A DNA stretch of 64,000 nt, taken from Clostridia bacterium (GTDB lineage: Bacteria; Bacillota; Clostridia; UMGS1840). Shown piece after piece: positions 44,075 to 52,816 of the stretch (the stretch's first letter is position 1; every line of letters starts with the position of its first letter). The position numbers and the translations under genes are program-made. Below the pieces are notes generated by a model. It worked only from the letters and a program-made list of their open reading frames with translations. It did no database searches and was not told where the DNA came from. Location of the stretch: assembly GCA_017468465.1 (NCBI GenBank), contig JAFUIN010000008.1:1-64000 (forward strand), written 5' to 3'.

Positions 44075-44740
44075 TTATTCCTCTTTTTGTCTTAATTTGT
44101 AATAAATCAGCGACCCAACCATCATTACAATGGCAATGACAAAGGGCAGTATAAATTCCTTGGACAGCGGATTTTTCAATGCGTCACCCATAACTGTAAA
44201 GGGAATCAGCGTGGGAACCATCGCCAGAAGAGACAGCCCCAGAAAGCTCCAATAGCCGTAACCGGTGCATCCGCACACCAAAGAGATGAGTTCCACCGGG
44301 AAAATGCCCGAAGCACGCAAAGCGAATAAGGTAACATTGCTTTTATCGGTGTTCTCCATAAATTTTTTCACTTTTTTGGAACGGCTGACAATTTTCTCAA
44401 CAAATTCTTTCCCCAGCCGTTTCCCGATGAAAAAGGTAATGGTAAGCGTCAGTGAGATGCCGGCAATATTCAAAAGAATGCTGTAAAGCGGTGGAAACAG
44501 ATTCCCCGTCAAAATGTAGCAAAATGCAACCGGAATGAAAAACAGCACCGATTTCACCACATAAATCAGCAAAACAATGCCAACCTCAAACAGCACATTG
44601 CCATGCGTAAAGGCAGAAATATCATCCGGTGTCAGTCCGGTAATTTTTTTCGTTAATGTATACAGCAAAACCACCAACACGGGAAGTAAGATTACGCCAA
44701 CACCAATCCAAAAGAATGTTTTCTTTTTACTGTGTTTCAA
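44075..44740 (-). CDS. VTT-domain (TVP38/TMEM64, DedA-like) membrane protein
   Basis: The 221-residue protein has an N-terminal membrane helix, the VTT core with FIPVAFCYILTGNLFPP and FFIGKRLGKEFVEK, the RASGIFPVELISLVCG re-entrant segment, and a C-terminal helix. Family members are linked to lipid scrambling or undecaprenyl phosphate flipping. It starts at TTG 44740 with GGGTGATT upstream; no in-frame ATG is near. It follows the ECF gene by 25 nt. Confidence 0.87.
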   Translation of the reverse strand: MKHSKKKTFFWIGVGVILLPVLVVLLYTLTKKITGLTPDDISAFTHGNVLFEVGIVLLIYVVKSVLFFIPVAFCYILTGNLFPPLYSILLNIAGISLTLTITFFIGKRLGKEFVEKIVSRSKKVKKFMENTDKSNVTLFALRASGIFPVELISLVCGCTGYGYWSFLGLSLLAMVPTLIPFTVMGDALKNPLSKEFILPFVIAIVMMVGSLIYYKLRQKEE

Positions 44741-44765
44741 AAGCCAATCACCCGACTTTCAAATT

Positions 44766-45359
44766 TTATCCTCGTTTTATTTTTGCAAGAACAGGCACAA
44801 TTCCGGCGCTTGCAACCGCTCCTACCAGAATTTCCATCACGGCATTCACGCCGCCCCACAGGAGCAGTACATTCAGGTAGCTGTCACCCACTGTTTCATG
44901 TCCGCGGAAGCATACATATAAAAGGGATAACACCATCAGTGAATGAAGCAATGTGCCAACAGCACCCGCAACACCGGCAGAAACTGCCTTGTTGCATTTA
45001 TTCGCAAGCAAATCATAAATCAGGCCTGCAAACAGCGGAAACAAAATTCTGGGAAGCAAGCAAATCACCAGACTCCAGACATTTCCATTGGGGGCAAGGG
45101 GGGTAAAAGCAAATGCACTGGGAGAAGCCAGCAAACTGGTAGACCATACAATCAGGGAGCAAATGCCAAACACCAGCCCCATAAACACACCGTTTCTGCG
45201 TCCCAGTATAAACACTGCAACAAGCGGCGGAATGTGAGACAAGGTTGCTACAATCCCGGGTCCCAAAGGCAGCGAGCCTAACGGGGTAAAACAAAAAATT
45301 ACTTCAATGGCAATAAAAAGTGCCAATAATATCATGGTATTTATTTTTTCGCGTTTCAT
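44766..45359 (-). CDS. ECF transporter S component, probably pantothenate-specific
   Basis: The 197-residue protein with about six membrane helices has the S-component start ALFIAIEVIFCFTPLG and an AxxxA-type helix (ALFIA). ECF S-components bind one vitamin and share the EcfAAT module encoded elsewhere. The AAGGAGG ribosome site overlaps the stop of coaX (pantothenate kinase), so the two are co-translated; on that basis I infer pantothenate as ligand (PanT-like). Without a ligand motif this remains an inference. Confidence 0.82.
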   Translation of the reverse strand: MKREKINTMILLALFIAIEVIFCFTPLGSLPLGPGIVATLSHIPPLVAVFILGRRNGVFMGLVFGICSLIVWSTSLLASPSAFAFTPLAPNGNVWSLVICLLPRILFPLFAGLIYDLLANKCNKAVSAGVAGAVGTLLHSLMVLSLLYVCFRGHETVGDSYLNVLLLWGGVNAVMEILVGAVASAGIVPVLAKIKRG

Positions 45360-45376
45360 AACTAATTATTCCTCCT

Positions 45377-46147
45377 TTACGCTTTCACATTCATCCGATA
45401 CACAAGGCTCAGTCCTGTAAGCATCAGATTCTCGTTATAAACAATGGCTTTTTTACAATGAGGAATAATATATTTTGCATGGCCGCCGGTGGCAACCACC
45501 GTTGCATCGGTGCCAAGCTCTTCTAAAAATCGGTCAATCATGCCGTCCAGCATAGAAGCCCAGCCATACACCATTCCGGCTTTCATGGAATCCACAGTGT
45601 TTGTCCCAATCACCTTTTTGGGATTTTCCAGGCTGATGCCCTGAAGCTGTGCAGTGTTCTGAGAAAGTGCATTTAAGGAAATACCAACGCCGGGTGCAAT
45701 GGCACCGCCGCGGATATTTCCCTTTTCATCTGTGACAGACATAGTGGTTGCCGTGCCCAGATCAATCACAATCACCGCACCGTGATATAAATGCTGTGCT
45801 GCCACGTTATCCACCACAATATCCGAGCCAAGCTGCGAGGGATTGTCGATGGAAATGTTTAAGCCGGTTTTGATGCCGGGGCCAACAATTAACGGCTCTT
45901 TGCCGATAATTTTTGACACTGCCTTGGCAATCACACCGGTAACAGGCGGTACAACGCTGGAAATAATCCCTCCCTCAAAGGATGAGCCATCCATTTGATA
46001 AAGAGAAAAAATTTCCCGAAAATAGATTGCGTACTGGTCCTCGGTACGGCACCCTTCGGTTGCCATCCTGGATACAAAACGCACATCGTTTCCTTGGAGC
46101 GCCCCAATGACAATATTGGAGTTGCCCACATCGATTGCTAAAATCAT
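45377..46147 (-). CDS. coaX: Type III pantothenate kinase
   Basis: The 256-residue ASKHA-fold enzyme phosphorylates pantothenate, the first step of CoA synthesis. Phosphate-1 motif is DVGNSNIVIG (5-14), GPGIKTG binds substrate, and VIDLGTATTMSV is the second phosphate motif. The family GADR motif reads GSDI here, a variant known in other Clostridia to my recollection. ATG 46147 follows AAAGGAAACC; the longer open frame is rejected. Confidence 0.94.
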   Translation of the reverse strand: MILAIDVGNSNIVIGALQGNDVRFVSRMATEGCRTEDQYAIYFREIFSLYQMDGSSFEGGIISSVVPPVTGVIAKAVSKIIGKEPLIVGPGIKTGLNISIDNPSQLGSDIVVDNVAAQHLYHGAVIVIDLGTATTMSVTDEKGNIRGGAIAPGVGISLNALSQNTAQLQGISLENPKKVIGTNTVDSMKAGMVYGWASMLDGMIDRFLEELGTDATVVATGGHAKYIIPHCKKAIVYNENLMLTGLSLVYRMNVKA

Positions 46148-46253
46148 AACAGGTTTCCTTTCACTACTGCTCCGCATTTTGCGGATGCAATGTATTTTAA
46201 TTTTTTTTACAAAGTTATGGGTTCTCTTTTTGAGAAGTATTCTTTATTTTTTG

Positions 46254-47522
46254 TCAAATGTCTTTTTTAATCCGAAGTGCGCGGCGCATTCTGTCTTTGC
46301 GGCGCTTCTTTTTTTTGCGTTCCGCGTCAATAATGTAATATGCCACAACAGCTGCCAAAAACAAAACAACAAGCAGAACAATCAACAAAATGGTTTTCAC
46401 CACATTGTAAAACGTAATCTTTTTGGTTGCAATGCCGGTCAAAGGAATTTGGAAAAGCTGTTCCTCTTCCTTAGAAACTGTTAACATTGCCGTGTATTCC
46501 TTTGCCTTTTTGTAGCTCTTTTTGATGTCATAAGAATAAGAAAGCTGGTCTGTCCCCGTACCGTTGGGAAGCATTACTTCAATGTCCTCTTGCAACGAAA
46601 AGTCCACCTGACCGATGGCACCGAACCAACCGGAAAGCTTTGCCACCGGTGGCTGAATCACTTCATTGTCAATTTTGGTTTTATAAAAATTATCATAGCA
46701 AAAATCCAGAAGTTTGATAGCATCTGTATATTTCTGATTACCGTCGGAACAGTTCATCACCACGCATATCAGGTCCAAGCTGCCTCGTTTTGCTTCCACC
46801 ACCATGGTGTTTGCTGCTTGCGAGGTGTATCCGTTTTTTCCAAACTGGGCATATTCGTAGCCGTATTTTCCACCCTTGAGCATGGCATTCTGATTGGCAA
46901 GCATCCGCTCCTCACTCTGCTTATTGGTGGGAGACATGGTGTATAGCACCGTGCCGGAAATCTTGACAAAATCAGGATTTTTCATTGCTTCACCGGTCAT
47001 GAGTGCCATATCGTAAGCGGTGGTGAAATGGTCCTCCGCATGAAGTCCGTGGGGATTGGCAAAATGTGTTTTCAAAGCACCCAATGCCTTCGCTTTTTCA
47101 TTCATCATTTTGACAAATTCTTCTTCGGAACCGCCAATAAACTCTGCAATCGCAACAGCACAGTCATTTGCAGATGCCAGCATTAAGCCATATAAGGCTT
47201 CCTCCAGCGTGATTACTTCTCCGGGGCATAGTGCAATATGACTGGTGCCGGATACAGAATACACCGCATTTTCGCTAACGGTAAGCACATCATCCAGTTT
47301 CCCATGTTCCAATGCAACCAGCGCTGTCATTACCTTCGTGATGCTGGCAGGATACTCTTTGGTGTCCATATTTTTCTGATATAAGACCTGGCCGGTTGCC
47401 GCTTCGGTCACCACACCGCTCTGAGACATAATATCAAAATCAGGAACAGGATTTGCAGCGGCTACATAAGTTGTTGTCAATATCAAACAAAGCAATAAGC
47501 TCAACAGTTTTTTCACAATCAT
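46254..47522 (-). CDS. D-alanyl-D-alanine carboxypeptidase (DacF/PBP5-like) with altered KTG box
   Basis: The 422-residue serine peptidase S11 protein trims the pentapeptide terminus outside the membrane. It has a signal peptide (1-22), S60-ITK63, S117-A-N119, and a third box that reads K229-N-G231 (FGKNGYTSQA) where family members have KTG. The C-terminal beta domain is followed, unusually for a tail-anchored amphipathic helix, by a real membrane helix (about 378-400) and a very basic cytoplasmic tail. In spore formers such proteins act in cortex or vegetative wall. Its own promoter lies at 47567-47595. Confidence 0.92.
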   Translation of the reverse strand: MIVKKLLSLLLCLILTTTYVAAANPVPDFDIMSQSGVVTEAATGQVLYQKNMDTKEYPASITKVMTALVALEHGKLDDVLTVSENAVYSVSGTSHIALCPGEVITLEEALYGLMLASANDCAVAIAEFIGGSEEEFVKMMNEKAKALGALKTHFANPHGLHAEDHFTTAYDMALMTGEAMKNPDFVKISGTVLYTMSPTNKQSEERMLANQNAMLKGGKYGYEYAQFGKNGYTSQAANTMVVEAKRGSLDLICVVMNCSDGNQKYTDAIKLLDFCYDNFYKTKIDNEVIQPPVAKLSGWFGAIGQVDFSLQEDIEVMLPNGTGTDQLSYSYDIKKSYKKAKEYTAMLTVSKEEEQLFQIPLTGIATKKITFYNVVKTILLIVLLVVLFLAAVVAYYIIDAERKKKKRRKDRMRRALRIKKDI

Positions 47523-47566
47523 TCTCCATTTATCCTATAAATTTTTCCAAAACTTAATCATTTTAC

Positions 47567-47595
47567 AGTATAGCATATTTTTTTTCGTTTGGCAA
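47567..47595 (-). promoter_or_regulatory. Promoter of the D,D-carboxypeptidase gene
   Basis: Minus strand TTGCCA (47590-47595), 17-nt spacer, TATACT (47567-47572), with TG before the -10. Confidence 0.8.
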
Positions 47596-47696
47596 GAACG
47601 AATTGGCAATTTTTTTATTTTTCTTTGCAGGAAAAACCTATTTCTGAAAAATATCGTAAAAAAAGATAAAAAAAGCTTTATTTTTTTGTTTCCCTA

Positions 47697-47705
47697 TGCT
47701 ATAAT
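47697..47705 (+). promoter_or_regulatory. Extended -10 promoter of the second murA
   Basis: TGC-TATAAT (TATAAT 47700-47705); the -35 region (TTTATT, 47677-47682) is poor, as usual with an extended -10. Confidence 0.7.
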
Positions 47706-47722
47706 GAAATGAGATAATCATG

Positions 47723-47743
47723 TTGTTCTTGTAACAAGAACAA
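47723..47743 (+). promoter_or_regulatory. Perfect palindrome in the murA2 leader
   Basis: TTGTTCTTG-TAA-CAAGAACAA, 9-bp arms, about 10 nt after the predicted transcription start. It could be an operator or a 5' mRNA hairpin. Confidence 0.65.
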
Positions 47744-47781
47744 GTTTCGGATAAATTCTCAAAAAGAGAAAGGAATACGCT

Positions 47782-49041
47782 ATGGAAAAATATGTAATCA
47801 AAGGCGGCACTCCCCTTTCCGGCGAGGTAACCATAAGCGGTGCAAAAAACGCTGTGGTTGCCATGATTCCCGCTGCAATTCTGGCAGACGGTCCCTGCAT
47901 TTTGGAAAACGTACCGGATATTTCCGATGTACGTATTATGATTGATATCTTAAAACAGATGGACGTTGAAGTATACTATAAAGCACCCGGGATTTTATAC
48001 ATCAATGCCGAGCATATCAACGGCACAAAGGTCCCCTATCAGCTGGCGACCAAAATGAGAGCCTCCTATTATTTTTTAGGTGCGCTTTTAGGCAAATTCC
48101 GTCATGCAGAAGTGGCACTTCCCGGCGGATGCCATTTAGGTCCCCGTCCCATCGACCAGCACCAGAAAGGCTTTGAAGCGCTTGGTGTTCAAACAGAAGT
48201 CAAAGGCGGTGCAGTCATTGCCGATGCAAAATTCCTGGTTGGTGCTCCTGTGTTTTTTGACCAGGTTTCTGTTGGTGCAACCATCAACGTGATGCTTTGC
48301 GCCTGTATGGCAGACGGAATCACCACCATCGAAAACGTAGCAAAAGAACCGCATATCGTTGACGTGGCAAACTTTTTGAACTCCATGGGCGCCAAAATCA
48401 AAGGTGCCGGAACAGACACCATTAAAATCACCGGTGTATCAAAGCTGAAAGGCTCTGTTTATTCTGTCATTCCAGACCAGATTGAAGCCGGAACCTATAT
48501 GGCAATGGCTGCAGCAACCAAGGGCGACGTGCTGGTAAAAAACGTCATCCCCAGACATATGGAATGTATGACCGCCAAGCTGTTGGAAATGGGTGTCGGT
48601 GTTGAAGAAGGCGACGACCAGATTCGAGTGTATTACAAAAAGCGACCCAAGCCAACCTTGGTAAAAACCCTGCCCTACCCCGGTTTCCCCACAGATATGC
48701 AGCCGCTTATTACCACTTTGCTCACTGTGGCAGATGGTAACAGTACCGTAACTGAAACCATTTGGGATTCTCGGTTCAAATATACCGAAGAGCTGCAGAA
48801 AATGGGTGCCAATATCACCGTAAACGGCAAAACTGCTATGGTAACCGGTGTGGACGAGCTTTATCCTGCACCTCTGCAGGCAACCGACCTCCGTGCCGGT
48901 GCAGCTATGGTGATTGCCGGCTTAATGGCAAACGGAACCACCGAAATCACCAATATTCATTATGTAGAACGCGGATATGAAAACCTGGTGGAAAAAATCA
49001 CTGCAATAGGCGGTGATATCCGCAAAGAAGGAACCAATTAA
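47782..49041 (+). CDS. murA2: UDP-GlcNAc 1-carboxyvinyltransferase, second copy
   Basis: The 419-residue enolpyruvyl transferase has KNAVVAMIPA at its N-terminus and active-site Cys117 in LPGGCHLGPRPID. It is as complete as the dcw copy, so both should be active; duplicates of this kind are known in low-GC Gram-positives and give redundancy at the first step of wall synthesis. The ribosome site is GAAAGGAAT. It heads a transcript with walJ and rlmH. Confidence 0.95.
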   Translation: MEKYVIKGGTPLSGEVTISGAKNAVVAMIPAAILADGPCILENVPDISDVRIMIDILKQMDVEVYYKAPGILYINAEHINGTKVPYQLATKMRASYYFLGALLGKFRHAEVALPGGCHLGPRPIDQHQKGFEALGVQTEVKGGAVIADAKFLVGAPVFFDQVSVGATINVMLCACMADGITTIENVAKEPHIVDVANFLNSMGAKIKGAGTDTIKITGVSKLKGSVYSVIPDQIEAGTYMAMAAATKGDVLVKNVIPRHMECMTAKLLEMGVGVEEGDDQIRVYYKKRPKPTLVKTLPYPGFPTDMQPLITTLLTVADGNSTVTETIWDSRFKYTEELQKMGANITVNGKTAMVTGVDELYPAPLQATDLRAGAAMVIAGLMANGTTEITNIHYVERGYENLVEKITAIGGDIRKEGTN

Positions 49042-49044
49042 CCG

Positions 49045-49839
49045 ATGGAACAACTAAAATTTTGTCCGTTATTTTCCGGAAGCAACGGAAACTCTATCTT
49101 CGTTTCTTATAAAAACACAAAAATACTGATTGACTGCGGCTGCAGCTTCAAACGAATCAAGGAATCATTAGCTATGATTGATGAAGACATCAATCGTCTG
49201 GATGCTGTCTTTTTAACCCACGCTCACACAGACCACACCTCTGCGCTACCGATGATGATGAAGCATCTGGACTTAAAAGTGTGCGGTACCAAAGGAACTT
49301 TAATTGAGGTTTATCCCAAAATTTGTGACTATTCCGATCAAATTTTCCAGATAGACCGCAATCAGAATGTAGGCGTTCTGGATTTGCGCATCGAATCCTT
49401 TCCGGTCCCCCACGATGCCTGTCAAACCGTGGGTTATAACATTTATGCCGGCAATAAAACCGTCAGCATATTGACAGATGTTGGGCATCTGGCAGAAAAT
49501 TTATACACCGACGTAGCCGGGAAAGACCTTGTTTTTCTGGAAGCCAACCATGATTTGAACGCCTTGGAAAATTGCGCCTACCCCTTTCACTTAAAAGTGC
49601 GCATCCGGGGTGATGAAGGGCATTTATCCAACGAAAATTCCGGAAAGTTTGCAACACACCTGGTCAACAACGGCACAAAAAAAATCATTTTGGGACACTT
49701 AAGCGGAGAAGCAAACACCACCCAGCTGGCATACGAAACCGTTAAGGATGTTCTGTCAACAGGTGGCATCAAAACAAATCAGGATGTTTTGCTTTCCGTA
49801 TCCGAACGGGGCTGTATGGGAGAGATGGTGCTTCTATGA
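49045..49839 (+). CDS. walJ: WalJ/YycJ-type MBL-fold hydrolase
   Basis: The 264-residue metallo-beta-lactamase-fold protein has the metal motif THAHTDH and downstream SILTDVGH and LEANHD ligands. YycJ/WalJ proteins are dsDNA 5' exonuclease-like and affect wall and division coordination in Bacillota. It starts 3 nt after murA2 and overlaps rlmH by 4 nt (ATGA). The walRK genes are not in view. Confidence 0.92.
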   Translation: MEQLKFCPLFSGSNGNSIFVSYKNTKILIDCGCSFKRIKESLAMIDEDINRLDAVFLTHAHTDHTSALPMMMKHLDLKVCGTKGTLIEVYPKICDYSDQIFQIDRNQNVGVLDLRIESFPVPHDACQTVGYNIYAGNKTVSILTDVGHLAENLYTDVAGKDLVFLEANHDLNALENCAYPFHLKVRIRGDEGHLSNENSGKFATHLVNNGTKKIILGHLSGEANTTQLAYETVKDVLSTGGIKTNQDVLLSVSERGCMGEMVLL

Positions 49840-50312
49840 TTAAAACAAAAATTATTTCAGTGGGGAAATTAAAGGAACAATCTACCCGAGACTTAATTGC
49901 CGAATATGAAAAAAGGCTTCGCAAATACACCGATTTTTCTCATATTGAAGTGGCAGATTTATCTGTAAGCGACAATCCAAGCCAAAAAGAAATTGAAGCC
50001 GTGCTTCAAAAAGAAGGAGCACAAATCCTCAAGCAGCTCCCCAAAAACATGGTTACAGTTGCAATGGCGATTGATGGCAAGCAATATTCCTCCGAGGAGT
50101 TTTCCTCTCTGATTGACCAAAAATCTCTCTCCGGTGGGCTATGCTTTGTTATCGGAAGCTCTCACGGCTTACATCCCGAAGTGATAAGCGCCTGCAGCTT
50201 AAAAATCTCCCTGTCAAAAATGACACTTCCGCACAATCTGGCGCGGCTGATTTTAACCGAACAGATTTATCGTGGTTTCAAAATCTTAAATAACGAAAAT
50301 TATCATAAGTAA
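49836..50312 (+). CDS. rlmH: 23S rRNA (pseudouridine1915-N3)-methyltransferase
   Basis: The 158-residue SPOUT methyltransferase modifies helix 69 of 23S rRNA. Signatures: the N-terminal KIISVGKLKE, the knot motif FVIGSSHGLHPEV, and LPHNLARLILTEQIYRGFKI at the C-terminus. It is placed next to walJ as in many Bacillota. Confidence 0.96.
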   Translation: MIKTKIISVGKLKEQSTRDLIAEYEKRLRKYTDFSHIEVADLSVSDNPSQKEIEAVLQKEGAQILKQLPKNMVTVAMAIDGKQYSSEEFSSLIDQKSLSGGLCFVIGSSHGLHPEVISACSLKISLSKMTLPHNLARLILTEQIYRGFKILNNENYHK

Positions 50313-50342
50313 AAAAGTCCGTTTTGATAACGGGCTTTTTTC
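50311..50342 (+). terminator. Terminator of murA2-walJ-rlmH
   Basis: AAAAAAGTCCGTT / AACGGGCTTTTTT with one G-U pair and 5-nt loop, overlapping the rlmH stop. Confidence 0.85.
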
Positions 50343-50352
50343 ATTGCATAAC

Positions 50353-50388
50353 AAAAAAGCTGTGTGAGATTCACACAGCTTTTTCTTG
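50353..50388 (-). terminator. Terminator of rpmB
   Basis: AGCTGTGTGA-GAT-TCACACAGCT with a T6 run on the minus strand, 12 nt after the rpmB stop. Confidence 0.88.
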
Positions 50389-50400
50389 TTCTAATTTGAA

Positions 50401-50589
50401 TTAGATAGCTCTGATAACTTTTTCAGATTTTAAGCATTTAGAGCAAACGTTAATTCTTTTCGGAGCACCGTTTACCAATACTTTTACTTTTTTGATGTTA
50501 GGCTTCCAGGTTCTGTTAGATCTTCTGTGAGAGTGAGAAACCTGAATACCGAAAGTAGTAGCTTTGTTACAAATTTCACATTTTGCCAT
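50401..50589 (-). CDS. rpmB: 50S ribosomal protein L28
   Basis: The 62-residue basic protein has two CxxC pairs (CEIC near the start, CSKC near the end), the zinc-type form of L28, and the HSHRRSNRTWKPNI core. The ribosome site is GGAGGTGC. The tRNA-Leu gene lies upstream on the same strand. Confidence 0.97.
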   Translation of the reverse strand: MAKCEICNKATTFGIQVSHSHRRSNRTWKPNIKKVKVLVNGAPKRINVCSKCLKSEKVIRAI

Positions 50590-50659
50590 TGTTCATTGCA
50601 CCTCCAAACATTTGATATAACATTTATATATCAGCCATTTTTTACATTATTTATAATGG

Positions 50660-50741
50660 TGGTGCCGGTGAAGGGACTTGAACCCCCACGGTTTCCCTCA
50701 CGATTTTGAGTCGCGCGCGTCTGCCATTCCGCCACACCGGC
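50660..50741 (-). tRNA. tRNA-Leu (CAA)
   Basis: An 82-nt class II tRNA with encoded CCA: acceptor GCCGGTG / CACCGGC, anticodon loop CTCAAAA (CAA), a variable arm and T-loop TTCAAGT. Confidence 0.94.
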
Positions 50742-50770
50742 ATATAAAAACACAAATGCTGACTTGTAAT

Positions 50771-50799
50771 AATATACCACAAACCATATAATTTGTCAA
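50771..50799 (-). promoter_or_regulatory. Promoter of tRNA-Leu(CAA)
   Basis: Minus strand TTGACA (50794-50799), 17-nt spacer, TATATT (50771-50776). It may also transcribe rpmB. Confidence 0.85.
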
Positions 50800-50883
50800 T
50801 AGATTTTAAGAATTTTTTTCATTTTTCTTTGGATAAATTCAGAAGGAATCTCATTGGGTTTTCACGCTCTCCGGCGAAAAGCA

Positions 50884-50921
50884 GGAGCCATAGCAAATGA
50901 ACCTTATTTTGCATTGGCTCC
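50884..50921. repeat. GAGCTGTAGCAAAAT-family hairpin, degenerate copy
   Basis: GGAGCCATAGCAAAT pairs imperfectly with ATTTTGCATTGGCTCC. Neither flank has a strong T-run, so it is a weak terminator at best. The rest of the 50800-51037 gap shows only a short ACCG-TATA palindrome near 50971-50997. Confidence 0.6.
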
Positions 50922-51037
50922 CACCGATAAACCATACAATTTTAATGAATTGACAAAAATCATCCTCCGCACCGTATAAAAAGCCGGTATAACGGTTGAG
51001 ATTCATTGATTTTGCGCCTTTTATCGAAGCCCGGCAC

Positions 51038-51709
51038 TTAGGAGTTTGCGATTTGGTCCACTACTTCCATCCCTTCAATCACCATACCAAATGCTGCATA
51101 GTCGCCATCCAGGTGAGGTGCATCTGCGTGCATGATGAAGAACTGAGAGCCTGCAGAATCGGGATGCATTGCTCTTGCCATAGAGAGCACGCCTCTGGTA
51201 TGCTTCAGGTTATTTTCAAAGCCGTTGGAAGCAAATTCTCCTTTAATCTGATAGCCGGGTCCGCCGGTGCCAGTTCCATTGGGACAGCCGCCCTGAATTA
51301 CAAAGCCGGGGATATTTCTGTGGAAGGTTAAACCGTTGTAAAAGCCTTTTTCAATCAAAGAAACAAAGTTTTCTACAGTAATGGGAGCTACATCGGGATA
51401 TAATTCTGCTTTAATGATGCCGCCGGACATCATTTCGATGGTTACAACGGGTTTCTTTGCATCTGTTTTATCCACAGTAACGGTTTTCATGGTAACAATA
51501 GATTTCATATCAGTTTCTCCTTTTTGTTCGGTTTTTACCGGTGTTTCAACCGGTTTTGCAGTTTTGTCCGGAGTGGTTTCCGGAGTTTCTTCGGTATCGC
51601 CTGATGTGGTAAAGGTGTTGGTTGTCGAATCAGCATCACCGGGGGTGTTGTTGGAACATCCGCTTAATAAAAGACTTGCTGCCAACAATAACAAACAAAT
51701 TTTCTTCAA
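51038..51709 (-). CDS. Cyclophilin-type peptidyl-prolyl isomerase lipoprotein
   Basis: The 223-residue secreted lipoprotein has lipobox LLSGC (Cys about residue 18), a Thr/Pro/Glu-rich linker (about 20-65), and a cyclophilin domain with [33 protein letters not shown] and SQFFI. It should catalyse proline isomerisation outside the membrane. Starts at TTG 51709 with AAGGAG 11 nt upstream; no in-frame ATG is nearby. Confidence 0.94.
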   Translation of the reverse strand: MKKICLLLLAASLLLSGCSNNTPGDADSTTNTFTTSGDTEETPETTPDKTAKPVETPVKTEQKGETDMKSIVTMKTVTVDKTDAKKPVVTIEMMSGGIIKAELYPDVAPITVENFVSLIEKGFYNGLTFHRNIPGFVIQGGCPNGTGTGGPGYQIKGEFASNGFENNLKHTRGVLSMARAMHPDSAGSQFFIMHADAPHLDGDYAAFGMVIEGMEVVDQIANS

Positions 51710-51773
51710 AATATATAAGCTCCTTTTTCTTATTTTCTCTTATCTTAACATAAGATTGTGAACTTGGTGTGTT

Positions 51774-52262
51774 TTATTTTCCTGTACTGCCGAATCCGCC
51801 GGTGCGCATTCCCTGAGCACAGTCATTATCAGCTTTTAAGAATTTGGTAAAAATCCCCTGACCAATTTTATCCCCTTTTTTGATGGTAACCGAAAAGGGC
51901 ATAAAATTGTAAAACGCAAACATAATGTGCCCGTCATTATCGGGATTGGAATAGTAATCGCTATCAATAATTCCCACAGAATTTGCCAGAATCAACCCTT
52001 TTTTTCCGGGATTTGAGGAACGGTTATAGAGGGAAAGCACCTCATCCTCACCCATATATGCCTTGATGCCGGTTTTTACAAGCGTTGGTTTTACGGGTTC
52101 ACCGGAAACCACCTTCTCCAAAAGCTGCCCGTAATATGACGGAACTACAGTATCTTCAATGGCAAAAAAATCATATCCTGCACTGTTTTTCGTAGAACGT
52201 TCAGGTAATTGAATCTCCTGATTCAGAAAATCTTTCGCTACTTCAAAACCTCTTTGTTTCAT
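51774..52262 (-). CDS. dut: dUTP diphosphatase (trimeric type)
   Basis: The 162-residue enzyme hydrolyses dUTP to dUMP. The five motifs are present: AGYD, the RSS nucleotide loop, GIIDSDYY with the catalytic Asp, GDKIGQ, and C-terminal RTGGFGSTG. The middle (about 45-75) is longer than in minimal dUTPases, as in a Clostridia/phage subgroup. Strong site AAAGGAGATG. It is divergent from the spoIIA operon. Confidence 0.95.
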   Translation of the reverse strand: MKQRGFEVAKDFLNQEIQLPERSTKNSAGYDFFAIEDTVVPSYYGQLLEKVVSGEPVKPTLVKTGIKAYMGEDEVLSLYNRSSNPGKKGLILANSVGIIDSDYYSNPDNDGHIMFAFYNFMPFSVTIKKGDKIGQGIFTKFLKADNDCAQGMRTGGFGSTGK

Positions 52263-52304
52263 AGGAACATCTCCTTTTTGTAGAAATTACAATTCAACCT
52301 GTAT

Positions 52305-52333
52305 ATTATACAATGTTTTTGCCCAAAAATCAA
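52305..52333 (-). promoter_or_regulatory. Promoter of dut
   Basis: Minus strand TTGATT (52328-52333), 17-nt spacer, TATAAT (52305-52310). Confidence 0.85.
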
Positions 52334-52415
52334 CCGCTTTTTCTAAAAAAGAGAAAAATTGTCGAACGATTTTTTGAGTCTCACGACAAATTGCAACGGA
52401 TTTTTTATATCCGGT

Positions 52416-52425
52416 ATGCTACAAT
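52416..52425 (+). promoter_or_regulatory. Putative extended -10 promoter of the spoIIA operon
   Basis: ATGC-TACAAT (TACAAT 52420-52425). No good -35 lies at 17 nt. A sigma-H promoter is expected for this operon, but I could not place a full sigma-H consensus, so the sigma factor is left open. Confidence 0.45.
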
Positions 52426-52465
52426 GAAAAAAATACTTCATCACTCTAACAAGAAAGGACCGTCT

Positions 52466-52816
52466 ATGGATATTTTATTTGAAGAAACCAACCAAATCCT
52501 GACCATTTTTTTATCGGGCGAACTGGACCATCACAACTGTATTGCTGCCAAAGACCGCATCGGACTAAAGCTTTCTATGGGCAGCTACCATAAAATTCTT
52601 TATCATCTGGAAGGGCTTACCTTTATGGACAGCTCCGGCATCGGACTGATTGCCAACGGTTGTAAGATTGCATCAGTTTTTGATGCGAAAGTATATCTCT
52701 ACACCGAAAACGAAAAGCATCTGAAAATATTTACCATGTCAAATATGCAAGAACTTGTGACGCTGATTTCAAGCCGAAAGGAGTTAGACGCCGTATGGAA
52801 ATCATCAATGAAATGA
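52466..52816 (+). CDS. spoIIAA: Anti-sigma F factor antagonist SpoIIAA
   Basis: The 116-residue STAS-domain protein, when unphosphorylated, binds SpoIIAB and frees sigma F in the forespore. SGELDHHNCIAAKDRI is the STAS start, and the phospho-serine is Ser57 in FMDSSGIGLI. ATG 52466 follows AGAAAGGAC; the open frame reaches back to 52313 but crosses the divergent dut promoter. It overlaps spoIIAB by 22 nt. Confidence 0.94.
   Translation: MDILFEETNQILTIFLSGELDHHNCIAAKDRIGLKLSMGSYHKILYHLEGLTFMDSSGIGLIANGCKIASVFDAKVYLYTENEKHLKIFTMSNMQELVTLISSRKELDAVWKSSMK

Noticed and set aside
52313-52465. N-terminal extension of SpoIIAA to 167 residues
   Set aside because: The extension crosses the divergent dut promoter and the proposed spoIIA promoter; family length is about 116 residues.
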